Positions 8,774-17,716 of a stretch of DNA of 44,271 nucleotides are shown here, one piece after another. The DNA comes from Ruminococcus sp. (GTDB lineage: Bacteria; Bacillota; Clostridia; Oscillospirales; Ruminococcaceae). The stretch covers positions 1 through 44,271 of the forward strand of contig JAFRXL010000008.1 of NCBI GenBank assembly GCA_017441505.1. The letters are read 5' to 3'. The position numbers and the translations under genes were made by a program. The notes below the pieces were generated by a model, which saw nothing but the letters and a program-made list of their open reading frames with translations, ran no database searches and had not been told where the DNA came from. Position 1 is the stretch's first letter. The number at the start of each line of letters is the position of its first letter.

Positions 8774-9769
8774 CTACAATCCTCTTGAATGCTGAAGCTC
8801 CGCAAATTCTTTGGCAAGTGCCTCAGCTTCGGCGTAAGATGATAACTGGTAGCATCTGCCACGGAATTTTGCCGAACCGTAGTAGCCATTCATGTACCAC
8901 GCAGCGTGTTTTCGTGCTTCGTGCATAGCAAGTTCTTCCGATTTCTCGCTTATTTCCAGTATCATGCGAATGTGCCGGAGCATAACTCTCATCTTCTCGT
9001 CAACATCCGGCGGAGAGTACTCCTCGCCTTTGAAATGAGCCGCTATCTCACCGAATACAAACGGATTCCCATAGCTCCCTCTGCCTATCATAACGAGGTC
9101 GCATCCGGTATGCTCGTACATTTTCAGACATGAAGACAAGTCCTTGACATCTCCGTTGCCTATTACGGGGATGCTGACCGTCTCCTTGACCGACTTTATT
9201 ACTTCAAGATCAGCTTCTCCGCTATAGAACTGATCCCTTGTTCTTCCGTGAACAGCAACTGCTGCTGCACCGGCATTCTCGACCGCCTTTGCCATTAGCG
9301 GAGCGTTGAGACTGTCCTTGCTCCAGCCGCTTCTTATTTTGACTGTCACAGGTACAGCTCCCGCAGCCTTTACCGCCGCCTCTGTGACCTGAGCTGCAAG
9401 GTCAACATCTTTCATAAGTGCCGAACCCGCACCGGTATTCACCACTTTCGGCACAGGACAGCCCATATTTATGTCGATAATATCTGGCTCGTACCGCAGT
9501 ACTATGTCCACAGCTTCCGCCATAAACTCCGGCTCATTGCCAAAAAGCTGTATCGCCATAGGTCTTTCGGCGTCAGTCACAGTACACAGCTCCGCAGTTT
9601 TACGGTCGCTGTAGCATATACCTTTCGCAGAAACCATTTCGCTGACGACATAAGCTGCTCCGTACTCTTTGCACATAAGGCGGTAAGCACGGTCAGCAAC
9701 TCCAGCCATAGGAGCAAGTGCCGCTGTACGCTCAATTTTTTTATTGCCTATTAAAATAGTATCTGTCAT
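8774..9769 (-). CDS. dusB: tRNA-dihydrouridine synthase DusB
   Basis: Flavoenzyme that reduces uridine to dihydrouridine in tRNA with NADPH, 331 residues, the usual length. Visible family features: N-terminal LAPMAGVADRAYR (FMN-binding barrel), VSEMVSAKG, QLFGNEP, then DINMGCPVPKVVNTGAGSAL with the catalytic Cys, VTVKIRSGW, AVHGRTRDQFYSG and VIGNGDV. The C-terminal helical tRNA-binding region is present. Its ATG overlaps the TGA of the upstream gtrA-like gene (ATGA), so the two are translationally coupled. Confidence 0.93.
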   Translation of the reverse strand: MTDTILIGNKKIERTAALAPMAGVADRAYRLMCKEYGAAYVVSEMVSAKGICYSDRKTAELCTVTDAERPMAIQLFGNEPEFMAEAVDIVLRYEPDIIDINMGCPVPKVVNTGAGSALMKDVDLAAQVTEAAVKAAGAVPVTVKIRSGWSKDSLNAPLMAKAVENAGAAAVAVHGRTRDQFYSGEADLEVIKSVKETVSIPVIGNGDVKDLSSCLKMYEHTGCDLVMIGRGSYGNPFVFGEIAAHFKGEEYSPPDVDEKMRVMLRHIRMILEISEKSEELAMHEARKHAAWYMNGYYGSAKFRGRCYQLSSYAEAEALAKEFAELQHSRGL

Positions 9770-10248
9770 TCTTTCACTCCGTCGTTTTCCTTGTTCCTGA
9801 ACACGAAAAGTTTACTGAGAATATAGTTTGCAACAAATATAAGCACCTGACTGAGATATGTTATCAATGTCTTGTTTATGCCGAGCAGATTACAGCATAC
9901 AAGGAATATCGCCTCTTCCATGACCAGCGTTGCTACTCTTGCTCCATAGAATGAAAGAAATACCTTTCTGAATTCTTTAGCACTATGAGTCTCGTTTTTG
10001 AAGACATATTTTTTATTTGTGAAAAATGCAAAGGTCACCGCACATATCCATGATATTATAACGCCGGCAGTACTCTCCCATTTAGGTTCGCCGGACACTG
10101 CTCCGAATACCAGCAATTTTGTGATAATCGAGATCAGTGTGGTAAGTCCGCCAAATAAAATATACAGCCACTTCTCTTCATATTTATAGTATATCTTCTG
10201 AAGAGGTTCAGGCAGTATTGACACGCAGGCTTTGATTATCTTTTCCAT
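9766..10248 (-). CDS. GtrA-family membrane protein
   Basis: Small integral membrane protein of 160 residues with four predicted membrane helices, typical of GtrA/DPMS-flippase-like proteins thought to move polyprenyl-linked sugars across the membrane. Signature stretches are LFGGLTTLISI, AFFTNKKYVFKNE and the C-terminal NYILSKLFVFRNK. The ATG follows an AAAGGA site by 8 bases. No glycosyltransferase sits beside it; it is coupled to dusB, so the sugar substrate cannot be guessed. Confidence 0.85.
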   Translation of the reverse strand: MEKIIKACVSILPEPLQKIYYKYEEKWLYILFGGLTTLISIITKLLVFGAVSGEPKWESTAGVIISWICAVTFAFFTNKKYVFKNETHSAKEFRKVFLSFYGARVATLVMEEAIFLVCCNLLGINKTLITYLSQVLIFVANYILSKLFVFRNKENDGVKE

Positions 10249-10310
10249 GTCAACGTCCTTTCATTTCGTAAAAGCATTATCAGTAATAGCTGAAAACGTC
10301 AGCCTGCTAT

Positions 10311-10343
10311 ATCATACCACCATTTGCCACTTTTTTCAAGTGG
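10311..10343 (-). promoter_or_regulatory. Promoter of gtrA-dusB with an overlapping inverted repeat
   Basis: Minus strand: TTGAAA, 17-base spacer, TATGAT (10311-10339). A perfect 6-bp inverted repeat, CCACTT/AAGTGG (10327-10343), covers the -35 box and could be an operator. It lacks a T-run, so it is a poor terminator. Confidence 0.45.
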
Positions 10344-10425
10344 TTTTATGCAAATTTTTTGCAAAACATCCTTGCTATATTTTGTTAAATTATCCCATAC
10401 ACTGCTGCATATTATGGTGATTTAA

Positions 10426-10803
10426 TTAAAATATACTCGTTAACTTCGGCGTTTCACCGGCTCTGAGACCTTTTGATATATGTTCAAGCTCTGTAAGTTC
10501 AGAGTGCAGCTCCCTGCTGTCGTTCTCGACAAGATAATATATTCTCGAAGTCACCCTGTCCATTTCATTGAGTCTGCCGTTATTCACAAGCACGGCATAG
10601 GTGCTGCGGACCTTCTCCCAACGTGCTTCAAGCTCAGCAGCTTCATCTTTAGCTCCCTGAACGTCTCCGGACGTGTAAAGCTCCCATATCTTATCGGTAC
10701 TCTGCTCTATTTCACGGCAGTTTCTGTCCACAGTCATGCACGAAAAAATACTCATCACAAGAAGCGTGACCAGTATACATCCGCTCATTATCATCCTCGT
10801 CAT
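10426..10803 (-). CDS. DUF4363-family membrane-anchored protein
   Basis: Protein of 125 residues with one N-terminal membrane helix (CILVTLLVMSIFSC) and an outward helical domain, matching the DUF4363 family often found next to DUF421 genes in Clostridia. I chose ATG 10803 because AAGGAG lies before it and its first bases overlap the TGA of the DUF421 gene (ATGA). The longer frame from 10860 would extend deep into that gene. Function unknown. Confidence 0.75.
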   Translation of the reverse strand: MTRMIMSGCILVTLLVMSIFSCMTVDRNCREIEQSTDKIWELYTSGDVQGAKDEAAELEARWEKVRSTYAVLVNNGRLNEMDRVTSRIYYLVENDSRELHSELTELEHISKGLRAGETPKLTSIF

Positions 10804-11504
10804 AAATTTGCTCCTTCTATTATATATGGTGAACCGCCGTTTTTTCTCGCAATGTAGCATTTTCCATCGCTGTCGGCGGTCATTATCATAACTTGTTCCA
10901 GCTTCATGCCTATGCCGGAAATCACTCTCCTTACCGCTTCTGGACTTGAACCAAGAAATTCTATCGCAGGAGTTATCATCTTTCCGTCAGCCACTATGAG
11001 CTGAGGCGGATCGCTGTTTTGAGCATAAACGCCTATATCACTGAGTTTCGGCACGTCATCCTCCCTCTTTTTCATGACCGAGAAGCTTCCGTTAGTCTCG
11101 ACAATAGCAAACTGAACTTCGCTTATGTCGAAAACGTCCTTTCCACGCATAGCAGAAACAAGGTCATCAACGGAAAATCTCAGCTCGTTCATGACCTTCT
11201 GGTCGACAACTCCGTTGTGTATTATTATTTTCGGACTTCCCGAAACCAACCGCCTGAACTTCGGGAATTTCAGCGTAAGTCCGGACATCAGGACTTCAAA
11301 GCATACAAGCGAAAGTATCGGTGTTACTCCGACTATGACCGGAATATTCACATCCTCTATCGGCAATGTTGCGATATTCGAGATGAGTATTGTTATGACC
11401 AGCTCTGACGGCTGAAGCTCGCCAAGCTGTCTTTTCCCCATAAGTCTGACCGCAAATATGACCAGAATATAGAGTATCAGAGACCGGATAAGTACAACAA
11501 ACAT
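10800..11504 (-). CDS. DUF421 / YetF-family membrane protein
   Basis: Membrane protein of 234 residues: two or three N-terminal membrane helices (about 1-85) followed by the cytoplasmic YetF C-terminal domain. Family signatures are MGKRQLGELQPSELVITIL near the start and the region PKIIIHNGVVDQKVM with LRFSVDDLVSAMR. A strong GGAGG site precedes the ATG. It forms a coupled pair with the DUF4363 gene, suggesting the two proteins act together in the membrane. No biochemical role is established. Confidence 0.88.
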   Translation of the reverse strand: MFVVLIRSLILYILVIFAVRLMGKRQLGELQPSELVITILISNIATLPIEDVNIPVIVGVTPILSLVCFEVLMSGLTLKFPKFRRLVSGSPKIIIHNGVVDQKVMNELRFSVDDLVSAMRGKDVFDISEVQFAIVETNGSFSVMKKREDDVPKLSDIGVYAQNSDPPQLIVADGKMITPAIEFLGSSPEAVRRVISGIGMKLEQVMIMTADSDGKCYIARKNGGSPYIIEGANL

Positions 11505-11560
11505 TTACATACCTCCTTCAGTTTTCAGAAATATGTTTCCCATTTCTTACCACTATATGC

Positions 11561-11594
11561 AAAAAGAGCCTTGCACCAAAGCAAGACTCTTTTA
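11561..11594 (-). terminator. Terminator after the cytidylate-kinase-like gene
   Basis: Inverted repeat AAAAGAGcCTTGC / GCAAGaCTCTTTT with a 6-base loop, with T-runs on both sides, 16 bases after the stop codon at 11610. Confidence 0.8.
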
Positions 11595-11609
11595 TAGAGG
11601 TAAAAAACG

Positions 11610-12233
11610 TTAATGTTTTGCGTTATATTCCTGATAAGCTCTTACAATTATCTCTGCACAGAGCTCATCGCCAAGTTCGGCACTATTAAGACATAAAGCA
11701 TAGCTGTCTTTATCCTGCCAGAGCTTTCCGGTGTTGACATTATAGAAAGTCTCACGGCGTTTGTCTGCTTTTTTCATTATCGACTCGGCTTTTCTCTCAG
11801 GTATCTCGTAATCCTTTATCGCACGCTGTATCCTGTATTCCGGATCAGCATAAATATACACACTGAAACAGCCTTTATCTTCAAGCACATAGCTTCCGCA
11901 TCTTCCGACGAGAACGAAGCTCTCTTCTTTTTCAGCAATTTCATTTATTATCCTGCTCTCCATAAGAAAGACCTTATCCGAAAGCGGAAGACTGTCCTCC
12001 ATAGAACGTGCAGGATTTGCCGAGAGCAATAAGGAGTATAAAAAACTGGTCGGCACATTTTCTTCAGCGGTCTCAAGGTACTCCGGAGATATACCGCACT
12101 CATTAGCAGTCATTTCAAGTATCTGTCTGTTGTAGCAATTTACGCCGAGCTTTTCTGCAGTCAATTTTCCGATAGCACTTCCACCGCTTCCATACTGACG
12201 TTCAATAGTGATAATTCTTTTTTTCATCGGCAT
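11610..12233 (-). CDS. Cytidylate-kinase-like protein
   Basis: P-loop kinase-like protein of 207 residues from the cytidylate-kinase-like family common in Clostridia and distinct from housekeeping Cmk. The P-loop is visible at the N-terminus (ERQYGSGGSAIGK), followed by LGVNCYNRQIL. The mid-region FVLVGRCGSYVL and the Arg-rich lid RAIKDYEIPERKAESIMKKADKRRETFY fit a nucleotide-transfer fold. Start could be ATG 12233 or ATG 12227; the GAGGGGG site lies before both, and the shorter form (MKKRI) has the better spacing. Substrate not predictable; monocistronic. Confidence 0.8.
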   Translation of the reverse strand: MPMKKRIITIERQYGSGGSAIGKLTAEKLGVNCYNRQILEMTANECGISPEYLETAEENVPTSFLYSLLLSANPARSMEDSLPLSDKVFLMESRIINEIAEKEESFVLVGRCGSYVLEDKGCFSVYIYADPEYRIQRAIKDYEIPERKAESIMKKADKRRETFYNVNTGKLWQDKDSYALCLNSAELGDELCAEIIVRAYQEYNAKH

Positions 12234-12267
12234 TGCCCCCTCAATATAATTTTATTTTCATAAAGAT

Positions 12268-12295
12268 ATTATACCACATCTTGCACATATTTCAA
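12268..12295 (-). promoter_or_regulatory. Promoter of the cytidylate-kinase-like gene
   Basis: Minus strand: TTGAAA, 16-base spacer, TATAAT, about 35 bases before the ATG. Confidence 0.6.
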
Positions 12296-12733
12296 GCTTA
12301 TATCCGCATAAAACTATCATTTTCGGAAAATTCTATATTTTCAACAATTTGCATTTGAATGTATTGTGCAAATCTCCCAACCAACTTTTATGCATATTAC
12401 ACATATTTGTTCGCCAAAAAACACTATCATAACTCACATCTTTCTCTTCATATTATTATACTAAACAGCTGACATATCAGCTGAATCACACTTATACAAC
12501 TATGCATACTACTATATCAGACATCAATAGGCTCCACATAGTTATACAAATCTATAATTATCCCCTGTTATTAGCCATTTATTAAGGAAGTTCAATTCCG
12601 GATCGTTAATTTCATGTCATAGTCAATAATAACATTATTTCTCTCTTTCAACTATATTTATTTTGCTTTTCATGAAGCTGATGCTAACTACCATTATATA
12701 TTGATATGCCGAATTTGCTAAGCCATTTTATCT
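12296..12733. other. AT-rich divergent intergenic region
   Basis: Between the divergent kinase-like and pckG promoters. I see no gene. One perfect inverted repeat, AGCTGA-CATA-TCAGCT (12467-12482), might be a protein-binding site. The rest is AT-rich without clear signals. Confidence 0.4.
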
Positions 12734-12772
12734 CAGACCGCTATTGACAGGTCTGCAAAAATATTATATAAT
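12734..12772 (+). promoter_or_regulatory. Consensus promoter of pckG with inverted repeat around the -35 box
   Basis: TTGACA (12744-12749), 17-base spacer, TATAAT (12767-12772): a perfect sigma-A consensus. CAGACC (12734-12739) and GGTCTG (12750-12755) flank the -35 box as a 6-bp inverted repeat, a likely operator. Predicted start is near 12779, giving a leader of about 100 nt. Confidence 0.85.
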
Positions 12773-12877
12773 AATAACAGCGATATGATTGATTTTTTCA
12801 GTTGTATTAATGCATCATCACTTTATAATAAGTATGATAAGCTTTTTATTGATAATTTTATTAGGAGGTATAATACA

Positions 12878-14695
12878 ATGTCACTGACAAAGAATCCCAA
12901 CGTTTTAAAGTGGGTCGACGAAATGACCTCTCTCTGCAAGCCTGATAAGGTTGTTTGGATCGACGGTTCAAAAGAGCAGATCGATGCTCTCATCGAAGAG
13001 GTAACTTCTCTTCCGGATGACAGCTGGGACAAAATGTACAAGCTCAATCAGGAAAAATATCCTAACTGCCTCTACCACAGAACTCGTGCTAACGACGTTG
13101 CTCGTGTTGAGGACAGAACTTTTATCTGCTCTAAGGAAAAGTCTGGTGCAGGTCCAACAAATAACTGGATGGCTCCTGCTGAGATGAAGGCTCTCCTTAC
13201 TCCTATGTACGACGGCGTTATGAAGGGCAGAACAATGTATGTTATCCCTTATTCTATGGGACCTATCGGCTCTCCTCTCGCTAAAGTCGGCGTTGAGGTC
13301 ACTGATTCTATCTATGTTGTTCTCAACATGAACATCATGACAAGAATGGGTAAACAGGCTTTCGAGAACCTCGGTGATACTTCCGATGATTTCGTAAGAG
13401 GTCTCCACTCTAAGGCTGACGTTGATCCTGAAAAGAGATACATCGTTCAGTTCCCAGAGGAAAATACAATCTGGTCTATCAACTCTGCTTACGGCGGAAA
13501 CGTTCTCCTCGGCAAGAAGTGCTTCGCTCTTCGTATCGCTTCCTATCAGGGTAAGAACGAGGCTTGGATGGCTGAGCATATGCTTATCCTCGGTCTCAAG
13601 AAGCCAAACGGCGAAGTTAAGTATATCACTGCTGCATTCCCATCTGCTTGCGGTAAGACCAACCTTGCTATGCTCATCCCACCAGAGGGATACAAGAAGG
13701 ATGGTTACGAGATCTTCACTGTAGGTGACGATATTGCTTGGATGAAGCCTGGTAAGGACGGCAGACTCTACGCTATCAACCCAGAGAATGGTTTCTTCGG
13801 TGTTGCTCCTGGTACAAACGAGAAGTCCAACTACAACGCTCTCGCTTGCACAAAGAACGGTGCTATCTTCACAAACGTTGCTCTTGATAACTCTGACAAT
13901 ACTCCATGGTGGGAGAAGCTCACAAAGAATCCTCCTAAGGATGCTACAGAGTGGAAGGGTGCTAAGGTAGACGGCGAAGCTTATTCTGCTGAAGGCAACA
14001 AGCTTGCTCATCCAAACTCAAGATTCACAGCTCCTGCTCAGAACTGCCCATGCATCTCTCCTGAGTTCAACAATCCAGAGGGTGTTCCTGTTTCTGCTAT
14101 CATCTTCGGCGGCAGAAGAGCTACAACTGCTCCTCTCGTATATCAGTCATTTGACTGGACTCACGGTACATACATCGGTTCAGCTGTTTCTTCTGAGACA
14201 ACTGCTGCTGCTACAGGTGCTGTAGGTGTTCTCCGTCACGACCCAATGGCTATGAAGCCATTCATCGGCTACAATGTTGGTGACTACTGGGCTCACTGGC
14301 TCGAAATGGGTGCAAGACTCGGAAGCAAGGCTCCTAAGATCTTCAACGTAAACTGGTTCAGAACTGACGACGAGGGTAACTTCCTCTGGCCAGGTTTCGG
14401 CGACAACATGAGAGTTCTCGACTGGATCATCAAGAGAGTTGAAGGCGAAGTTGACGCTGTTGAAACTCCTATCGGATTCCTTCCAAAGCCTGAGGACATC
14501 AACCTCAAGGGCATCGAGGACGAGGTTTCTGCTGACGCTCTCAAGGCTCTCCTCACAGTTGACAAGGAAGAGTGGAAGAAGGAGATCGCTGAGATGAGAA
14601 GATACTACGATGAGGACATCAAGGCTAAGGGCGGTAACATCCCACAGGCTCTCTATGATGAACTCGACCTCATCGAGGCTAACCTCAATAAGTAA
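12878..14695 (+). CDS. pckG: Phosphoenolpyruvate carboxykinase, GTP type
   Basis: Interconverts oxaloacetate and PEP with GTP/GDP; 605 residues, normal for the GTP class. I start at ATG 12878 because of the AGGAGG site just before it. An in-frame ATG at 12785 would lie only a few bases after the predicted transcription start. Motifs include YVIPYSMGPIGSPLAKVGVE, the kinase P-loop FPSACGKTNL, the GDDIAW metal site and FGVAPGTNEKSN. In succinate-producing ruminococci this enzyme is thought to run in the carboxylating direction. Codon use is strongly biased (GCT, CTC, AAG, AGA), unlike neighbouring genes, and with the consensus promoter points to very high expression. Monocistronic. Confidence 0.96.
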   Translation: MSLTKNPNVLKWVDEMTSLCKPDKVVWIDGSKEQIDALIEEVTSLPDDSWDKMYKLNQEKYPNCLYHRTRANDVARVEDRTFICSKEKSGAGPTNNWMAPAEMKALLTPMYDGVMKGRTMYVIPYSMGPIGSPLAKVGVEVTDSIYVVLNMNIMTRMGKQAFENLGDTSDDFVRGLHSKADVDPEKRYIVQFPEENTIWSINSAYGGNVLLGKKCFALRIASYQGKNEAWMAEHMLILGLKKPNGEVKYITAAFPSACGKTNLAMLIPPEGYKKDGYEIFTVGDDIAWMKPGKDGRLYAINPENGFFGVAPGTNEKSNYNALACTKNGAIFTNVALDNSDNTPWWEKLTKNPPKDATEWKGAKVDGEAYSAEGNKLAHPNSRFTAPAQNCPCISPEFNNPEGVPVSAIIFGGRRATTAPLVYQSFDWTHGTYIGSAVSSETTAAATGAVGVLRHDPMAMKPFIGYNVGDYWAHWLEMGARLGSKAPKIFNVNWFRTDDEGNFLWPGFGDNMRVLDWIIKRVEGEVDAVETPIGFLPKPEDINLKGIEDEVSADALKALLTVDKEEWKKEIAEMRRYYDEDIKAKGGNIPQALYDELDLIEANLNK

Positions 14696-14722
14696 TTTAT
14701 TTGTCCGAACGGTTATAATTTT

Positions 14723-14752
14723 AAAAGCTCCCCTTTTTTGGGGAGCTTTTTG
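14723..14752 (+). terminator. Terminator of pckG
   Basis: AAAAGCTCCCC, 6-base T loop, GGGGAGCTTTT and a T-run: a textbook intrinsic terminator 28 bases after the stop. Confidence 0.92.
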
Positions 14753-14772
14753 TATTTTGAAATCCACAAAAT

Positions 14773-14802
14773 AAAACCGGCTGAATCGATCAGCCGGTTT
14801 TA
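14773..14802 (-). terminator. Bidirectional terminator, end of the small minus-strand unit
   Basis: AAAACCGGCTGA / TCAGCCGGTTTT with a 5-base loop. It can serve as a second pckG terminator and as the terminator of the minus-strand unit starting near 14956. Confidence 0.8.
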
Positions 14803-14945
14803 TCATGAACACACCTATATAATTCTCTTCTCATTACTTCCCTTTTAAATTGCAGACGATCATCGCCGCCTATGCGATATTCCTCACCTCTGTCTGCAAA
14901 TCCGAACAATTTTAATATCCCCCGAAGGACTTCACCGCTTTTCAC
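14790..14945 (-). CDS. Possible small protein (51 residues) or structured small RNA
   Basis: A small unit on the opposite strand to its neighbours: extended -10 (TGATATAAT, 14963-14971), predicted start near 14956, terminator at 14773-14802, transcript about 184 nt. Within it a GTG-started frame encodes 51 charged residues (begins VKSGEVLRGILKLFGF, ends YRCVHDKTG), stopping inside the terminator loop. No ribosome site precedes the GTG. The same RNA has a perfect 8-bp stem (TTGCAGAC with GTCTGCAA) enclosing ATCGC/GCGAT, so it may be a non-coding RNA. Length suits 6S RNA, but I cannot pair the two ends. No function proposed. Confidence 0.35.
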   Translation of the reverse strand: MKSGEVLRGILKLFGFADRGEEYRIGGDDRLQFKREVMRRELYRCVHDKTG

Positions 14946-15113
14946 CTTTTGAACTTGAATTTATTATATCATACTTTTATAAAAATTAGAAGTATTTATC
15001 CATATTTTCGACGAACTACACAACAAATTTCTACATATCATACAAAAATATTGATTACAAGCAGTATATTACAGCCGCATTTATACCACGCATAAATTAA
15101 ATTTGTCCCCATT

Positions 15114-15140
15114 GATATTTATCCGGAAGTATGATATAAT
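15114..15140 (+). promoter_or_regulatory. Promoter of the polA operon
   Basis: TTGATA (15114-15119), 15-base spacer and an extended -10, TGATATAAT (15132-15140). Confidence 0.6.
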
Positions 15141-15172
15141 AATTATAATTATGTTTATAAGGAGAAACTGTT

Positions 15173-17710
15173 ATGAAACTTCTCGCAATAGACGGAAACA
15201 GCATTCTAAATCGTGCCTTCTACGGCATAAAACTGCTTTCCAATAAAAAAGGCGTTTTCACCAACGCTATTTTCGGATTCATGAATATCTATTTCAAGAA
15301 TTTTGCCGATGTACAGCCGGACGCTGTCGCTGTAGCTTTTGACCTCCGCTCACCTACTTTCCGCCATAAGGCGGCTTCCTACTACAAGGCTAACCGCAAG
15401 GGAATGCCTCCGGAGCTTGCTCAGCAGCTTCCTCTGATAAAAGAGCTTCTCGGTCTTATGGGAATAAAAGTTGTCGAGTGCGAGGGATACGAGGCTGATG
15501 ATATTCTCGGTACGATCTCAAAATCTTGCTCCGAAAAAGGTGACAAATGTTTCGTCCTCACCGGCGACCGTGACAGCTTGCAGCTCATCGACGACAACGT
15601 AACAGTGCTCCTTGCTACAAATAAGGAAACTATCCACTACACTCCCGAAAAATTCAATGAGGACTACGGCTTTGAGCCGCTAAAACTCATCGACCTCAAA
15701 GCACTTATGGGAGACAGCTCCGACAACATCCCCGGAGTTGCAGGCATCGGTGAAAAGACTGCCTCCACACTGATAAAAGAGTTCGGAACTATAGAAAATC
15801 TCTACGAGAATTATGAGGATGCTGACCTCACAAAAGGCGTAAAAACTAAGCTTGCTAACGGAGTTGAGTCGGCAAAGGAGAGCAAATGGCTTGCGACTAT
15901 AGTTCGTAACGCTCCGATAGACAAAGAGCCGTCCGATTATATCATCTCAGAACCTGATAATGCAGGCATCAGCCGTCTGCTGACAGAACTTGAAATGTTC
16001 AAGCTTCTTGATAAAATGAAAATCTCCGTATCTGAGGGAGCAAATACTGCTCCGGCTGAGGAAATACAGCCTGTAGAAGAAATCAAGCCGATAGAAAGTG
16101 AGCTCAGCTCAGATATTATATCAGACATCGATAAATGCTCCTATCTTCTGCGTGATGACGTGCTTACCGTGAGGGTCGGCAGCAATATTTACTCCGCATC
16201 AGATGAAAATATCATCACAGAATTTCTCGGCTCGGACTGTGAAAAGTCCACGGACGATGCTAAGCCTCACTACAGATACGCTATGGCAAGAGGAAAAGAG
16301 CTTGTCAACCTGAAAAACGATGCTGCTATATGCGGTTATCTGCTAAACACATCTGCTTCGGACTACACTATCGAAAAGCTCTGTGCTGAATACGGAGTCC
16401 ACTATTACTCCGAAAATGGTGAACTTGCCGATATACTGTCCCTTGAAGGACTTATAGCAAAACTCCGCAGCGAGATTGAAAAAGAGGGCATGACTGAACT
16501 CCTTGAAAAAGTCGAACTTCCGCTTACAGAAGTGCTTGCTTCTATGGAGGACTCCGGAATATGCATAGATAAAAAAGGTGTTGAGGACTTTGGCACATAC
16601 CTGTCTGAAATGATAGAGGAAACTCAGCAGATGATATACGACGATGCAGGTCATGAGTTCAATATATCTTCTCCGAAACAGCTTGGAAATGTACTCTTTG
16701 AGGAGCTCGGACTTCCTGCAAAGAAAAAGACCAAAAGCGGTTACTCCACCAATGCTGAAGTACTCGAAGAACTCAGAAATCAGGCACCTATCGTGGATAA
16801 TGTACTGAAATACCGTCAGTACACAAAGCTGAATTCCACCTATGTTGTGGGACTTCTCGACAAAATAGCTCCGGACGGACGCATCCATACCTCATTCAAA
16901 CAAACCGAGACACGTACAGGACGTATCTCCTCAACTGAGCCTAATATGCAGAACATCCCTGTCCGCACCGAACTTGGCTCGCAGATGAGAAAATTCTTTA
17001 CTGCTCCGGAGGGTAAAACTCTTGTGGACGCAGACTATAGTCAGATCGAGCTGCGTGTAATGGCTCACCTCTGCGGCGACAAAAATATGATAGCTGCTTT
17101 TACGTCCGGCGAGGACATACACACTTCCACAGCCGCTCAGGTATTTGATATGCCTGCAATAATGGTTACTCCGGAGATGAGAAGTGCCGCAAAAGCTGTA
17201 AATTTCGGAATAATCTACGGTATCGGAGCATTCTCGCTCTCTAAGGACATTAACACTTCTGTAGCTCAGGCTAAAAAATATATCGCCGACTATCTCGCTC
17301 GTTTCCCTAAAGTAAACGAGTTTATGGAGACTACCGTTGACAATGCAATGAAAGAGGGCTATGTAACTACTATGTTCGGCAGAAAACGTCGTATTCCTGA
17401 ACTTTCATCGTCGAACAAAATGCTTCAGGCTGCCGGAAAACGTATCGCTATGAATACTCCTGTACAGGGTACTGCCGCTGACCTTATAAAAATAGCCATG
17501 ATAAATGTCTACAACCGCCTTAAAGAAGAAAAGCTCAACGCAAAGCTGATACTTCAGGTCCACGATGAACTCATACTTGAATCTGATAAGGACTGTGCTG
17601 ACCGTGCAGCTGAGATACTCAAAGAGGAAATGCAGAATGTTTACGAAATGCGTGTTCCTCTCGCAGTGGACGTTCATCAGGGCGAAAGCTGGTACGATGC
17701 AAAAGGATGA
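15173..17710 (+). CDS. polA: DNA polymerase I
   Basis: Replication and repair polymerase with 5' nuclease, 845 residues. The N-terminal nuclease (about 1-290) shows GYEADDILGTI, TGDRDSLQLI and ALMGDSSDNIPGVAGIGEKT. The central exonuclease-like domain (about 300-450) lacks clear DEDD acidic motifs, so proofreading is probably absent, as in many Firmicutes. The polymerase domain (about 470-845) has motif A DADYSQIELRVMAHL (near 620), motif B RSAAKAVNFGIIYG and motif C VHDEL (near 796). GGAG site before the ATG. First gene of polA-rimI-tsaD-small protein; rimI begins 6 bases after its stop. Confidence 0.97.
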   Translation: MKLLAIDGNSILNRAFYGIKLLSNKKGVFTNAIFGFMNIYFKNFADVQPDAVAVAFDLRSPTFRHKAASYYKANRKGMPPELAQQLPLIKELLGLMGIKVVECEGYEADDILGTISKSCSEKGDKCFVLTGDRDSLQLIDDNVTVLLATNKETIHYTPEKFNEDYGFEPLKLIDLKALMGDSSDNIPGVAGIGEKTASTLIKEFGTIENLYENYEDADLTKGVKTKLANGVESAKESKWLATIVRNAPIDKEPSDYIISEPDNAGISRLLTELEMFKLLDKMKISVSEGANTAPAEEIQPVEEIKPIESELSSDIISDIDKCSYLLRDDVLTVRVGSNIYSASDENIITEFLGSDCEKSTDDAKPHYRYAMARGKELVNLKNDAAICGYLLNTSASDYTIEKLCAEYGVHYYSENGELADILSLEGLIAKLRSEIEKEGMTELLEKVELPLTEVLASMEDSGICIDKKGVEDFGTYLSEMIEETQQMIYDDAGHEFNISSPKQLGNVLFEELGLPAKKKTKSGYSTNAEVLEELRNQAPIVDNVLKYRQYTKLNSTYVVGLLDKIAPDGRIHTSFKQTETRTGRISSTEPNMQNIPVRTELGSQMRKFFTAPEGKTLVDADYSQIELRVMAHLCGDKNMIAAFTSGEDIHTSTAAQVFDMPAIMVTPEMRSAAKAVNFGIIYGIGAFSLSKDINTSVAQAKKYIADYLARFPKVNEFMETTVDNAMKEGYVTTMFGRKRRIPELSSSNKMLQAAGKRIAMNTPVQGTAADLIKIAMINVYNRLKEEKLNAKLILQVHDELILESDKDCADRAAEILKEEMQNVYEMRVPLAVDVHQGESWYDAKG

Positions 17711-17716
17711 TGTGCT

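Noticed and set aside
12785-12877. Upstream in-frame start for pckG
   Set aside because: It would begin a few bases after the predicted transcription start, has no ribosome site and adds a non-homologous AT-rich extension. AGGAGG marks ATG 12878.
12968-14011. Long minus-strand open frame (347 codons) inside pckG
   Set aside because: It is an antisense shadow caused by the strong codon bias of pckG; its translation resembles no family, and the sense frame is a textbook PEP carboxykinase.
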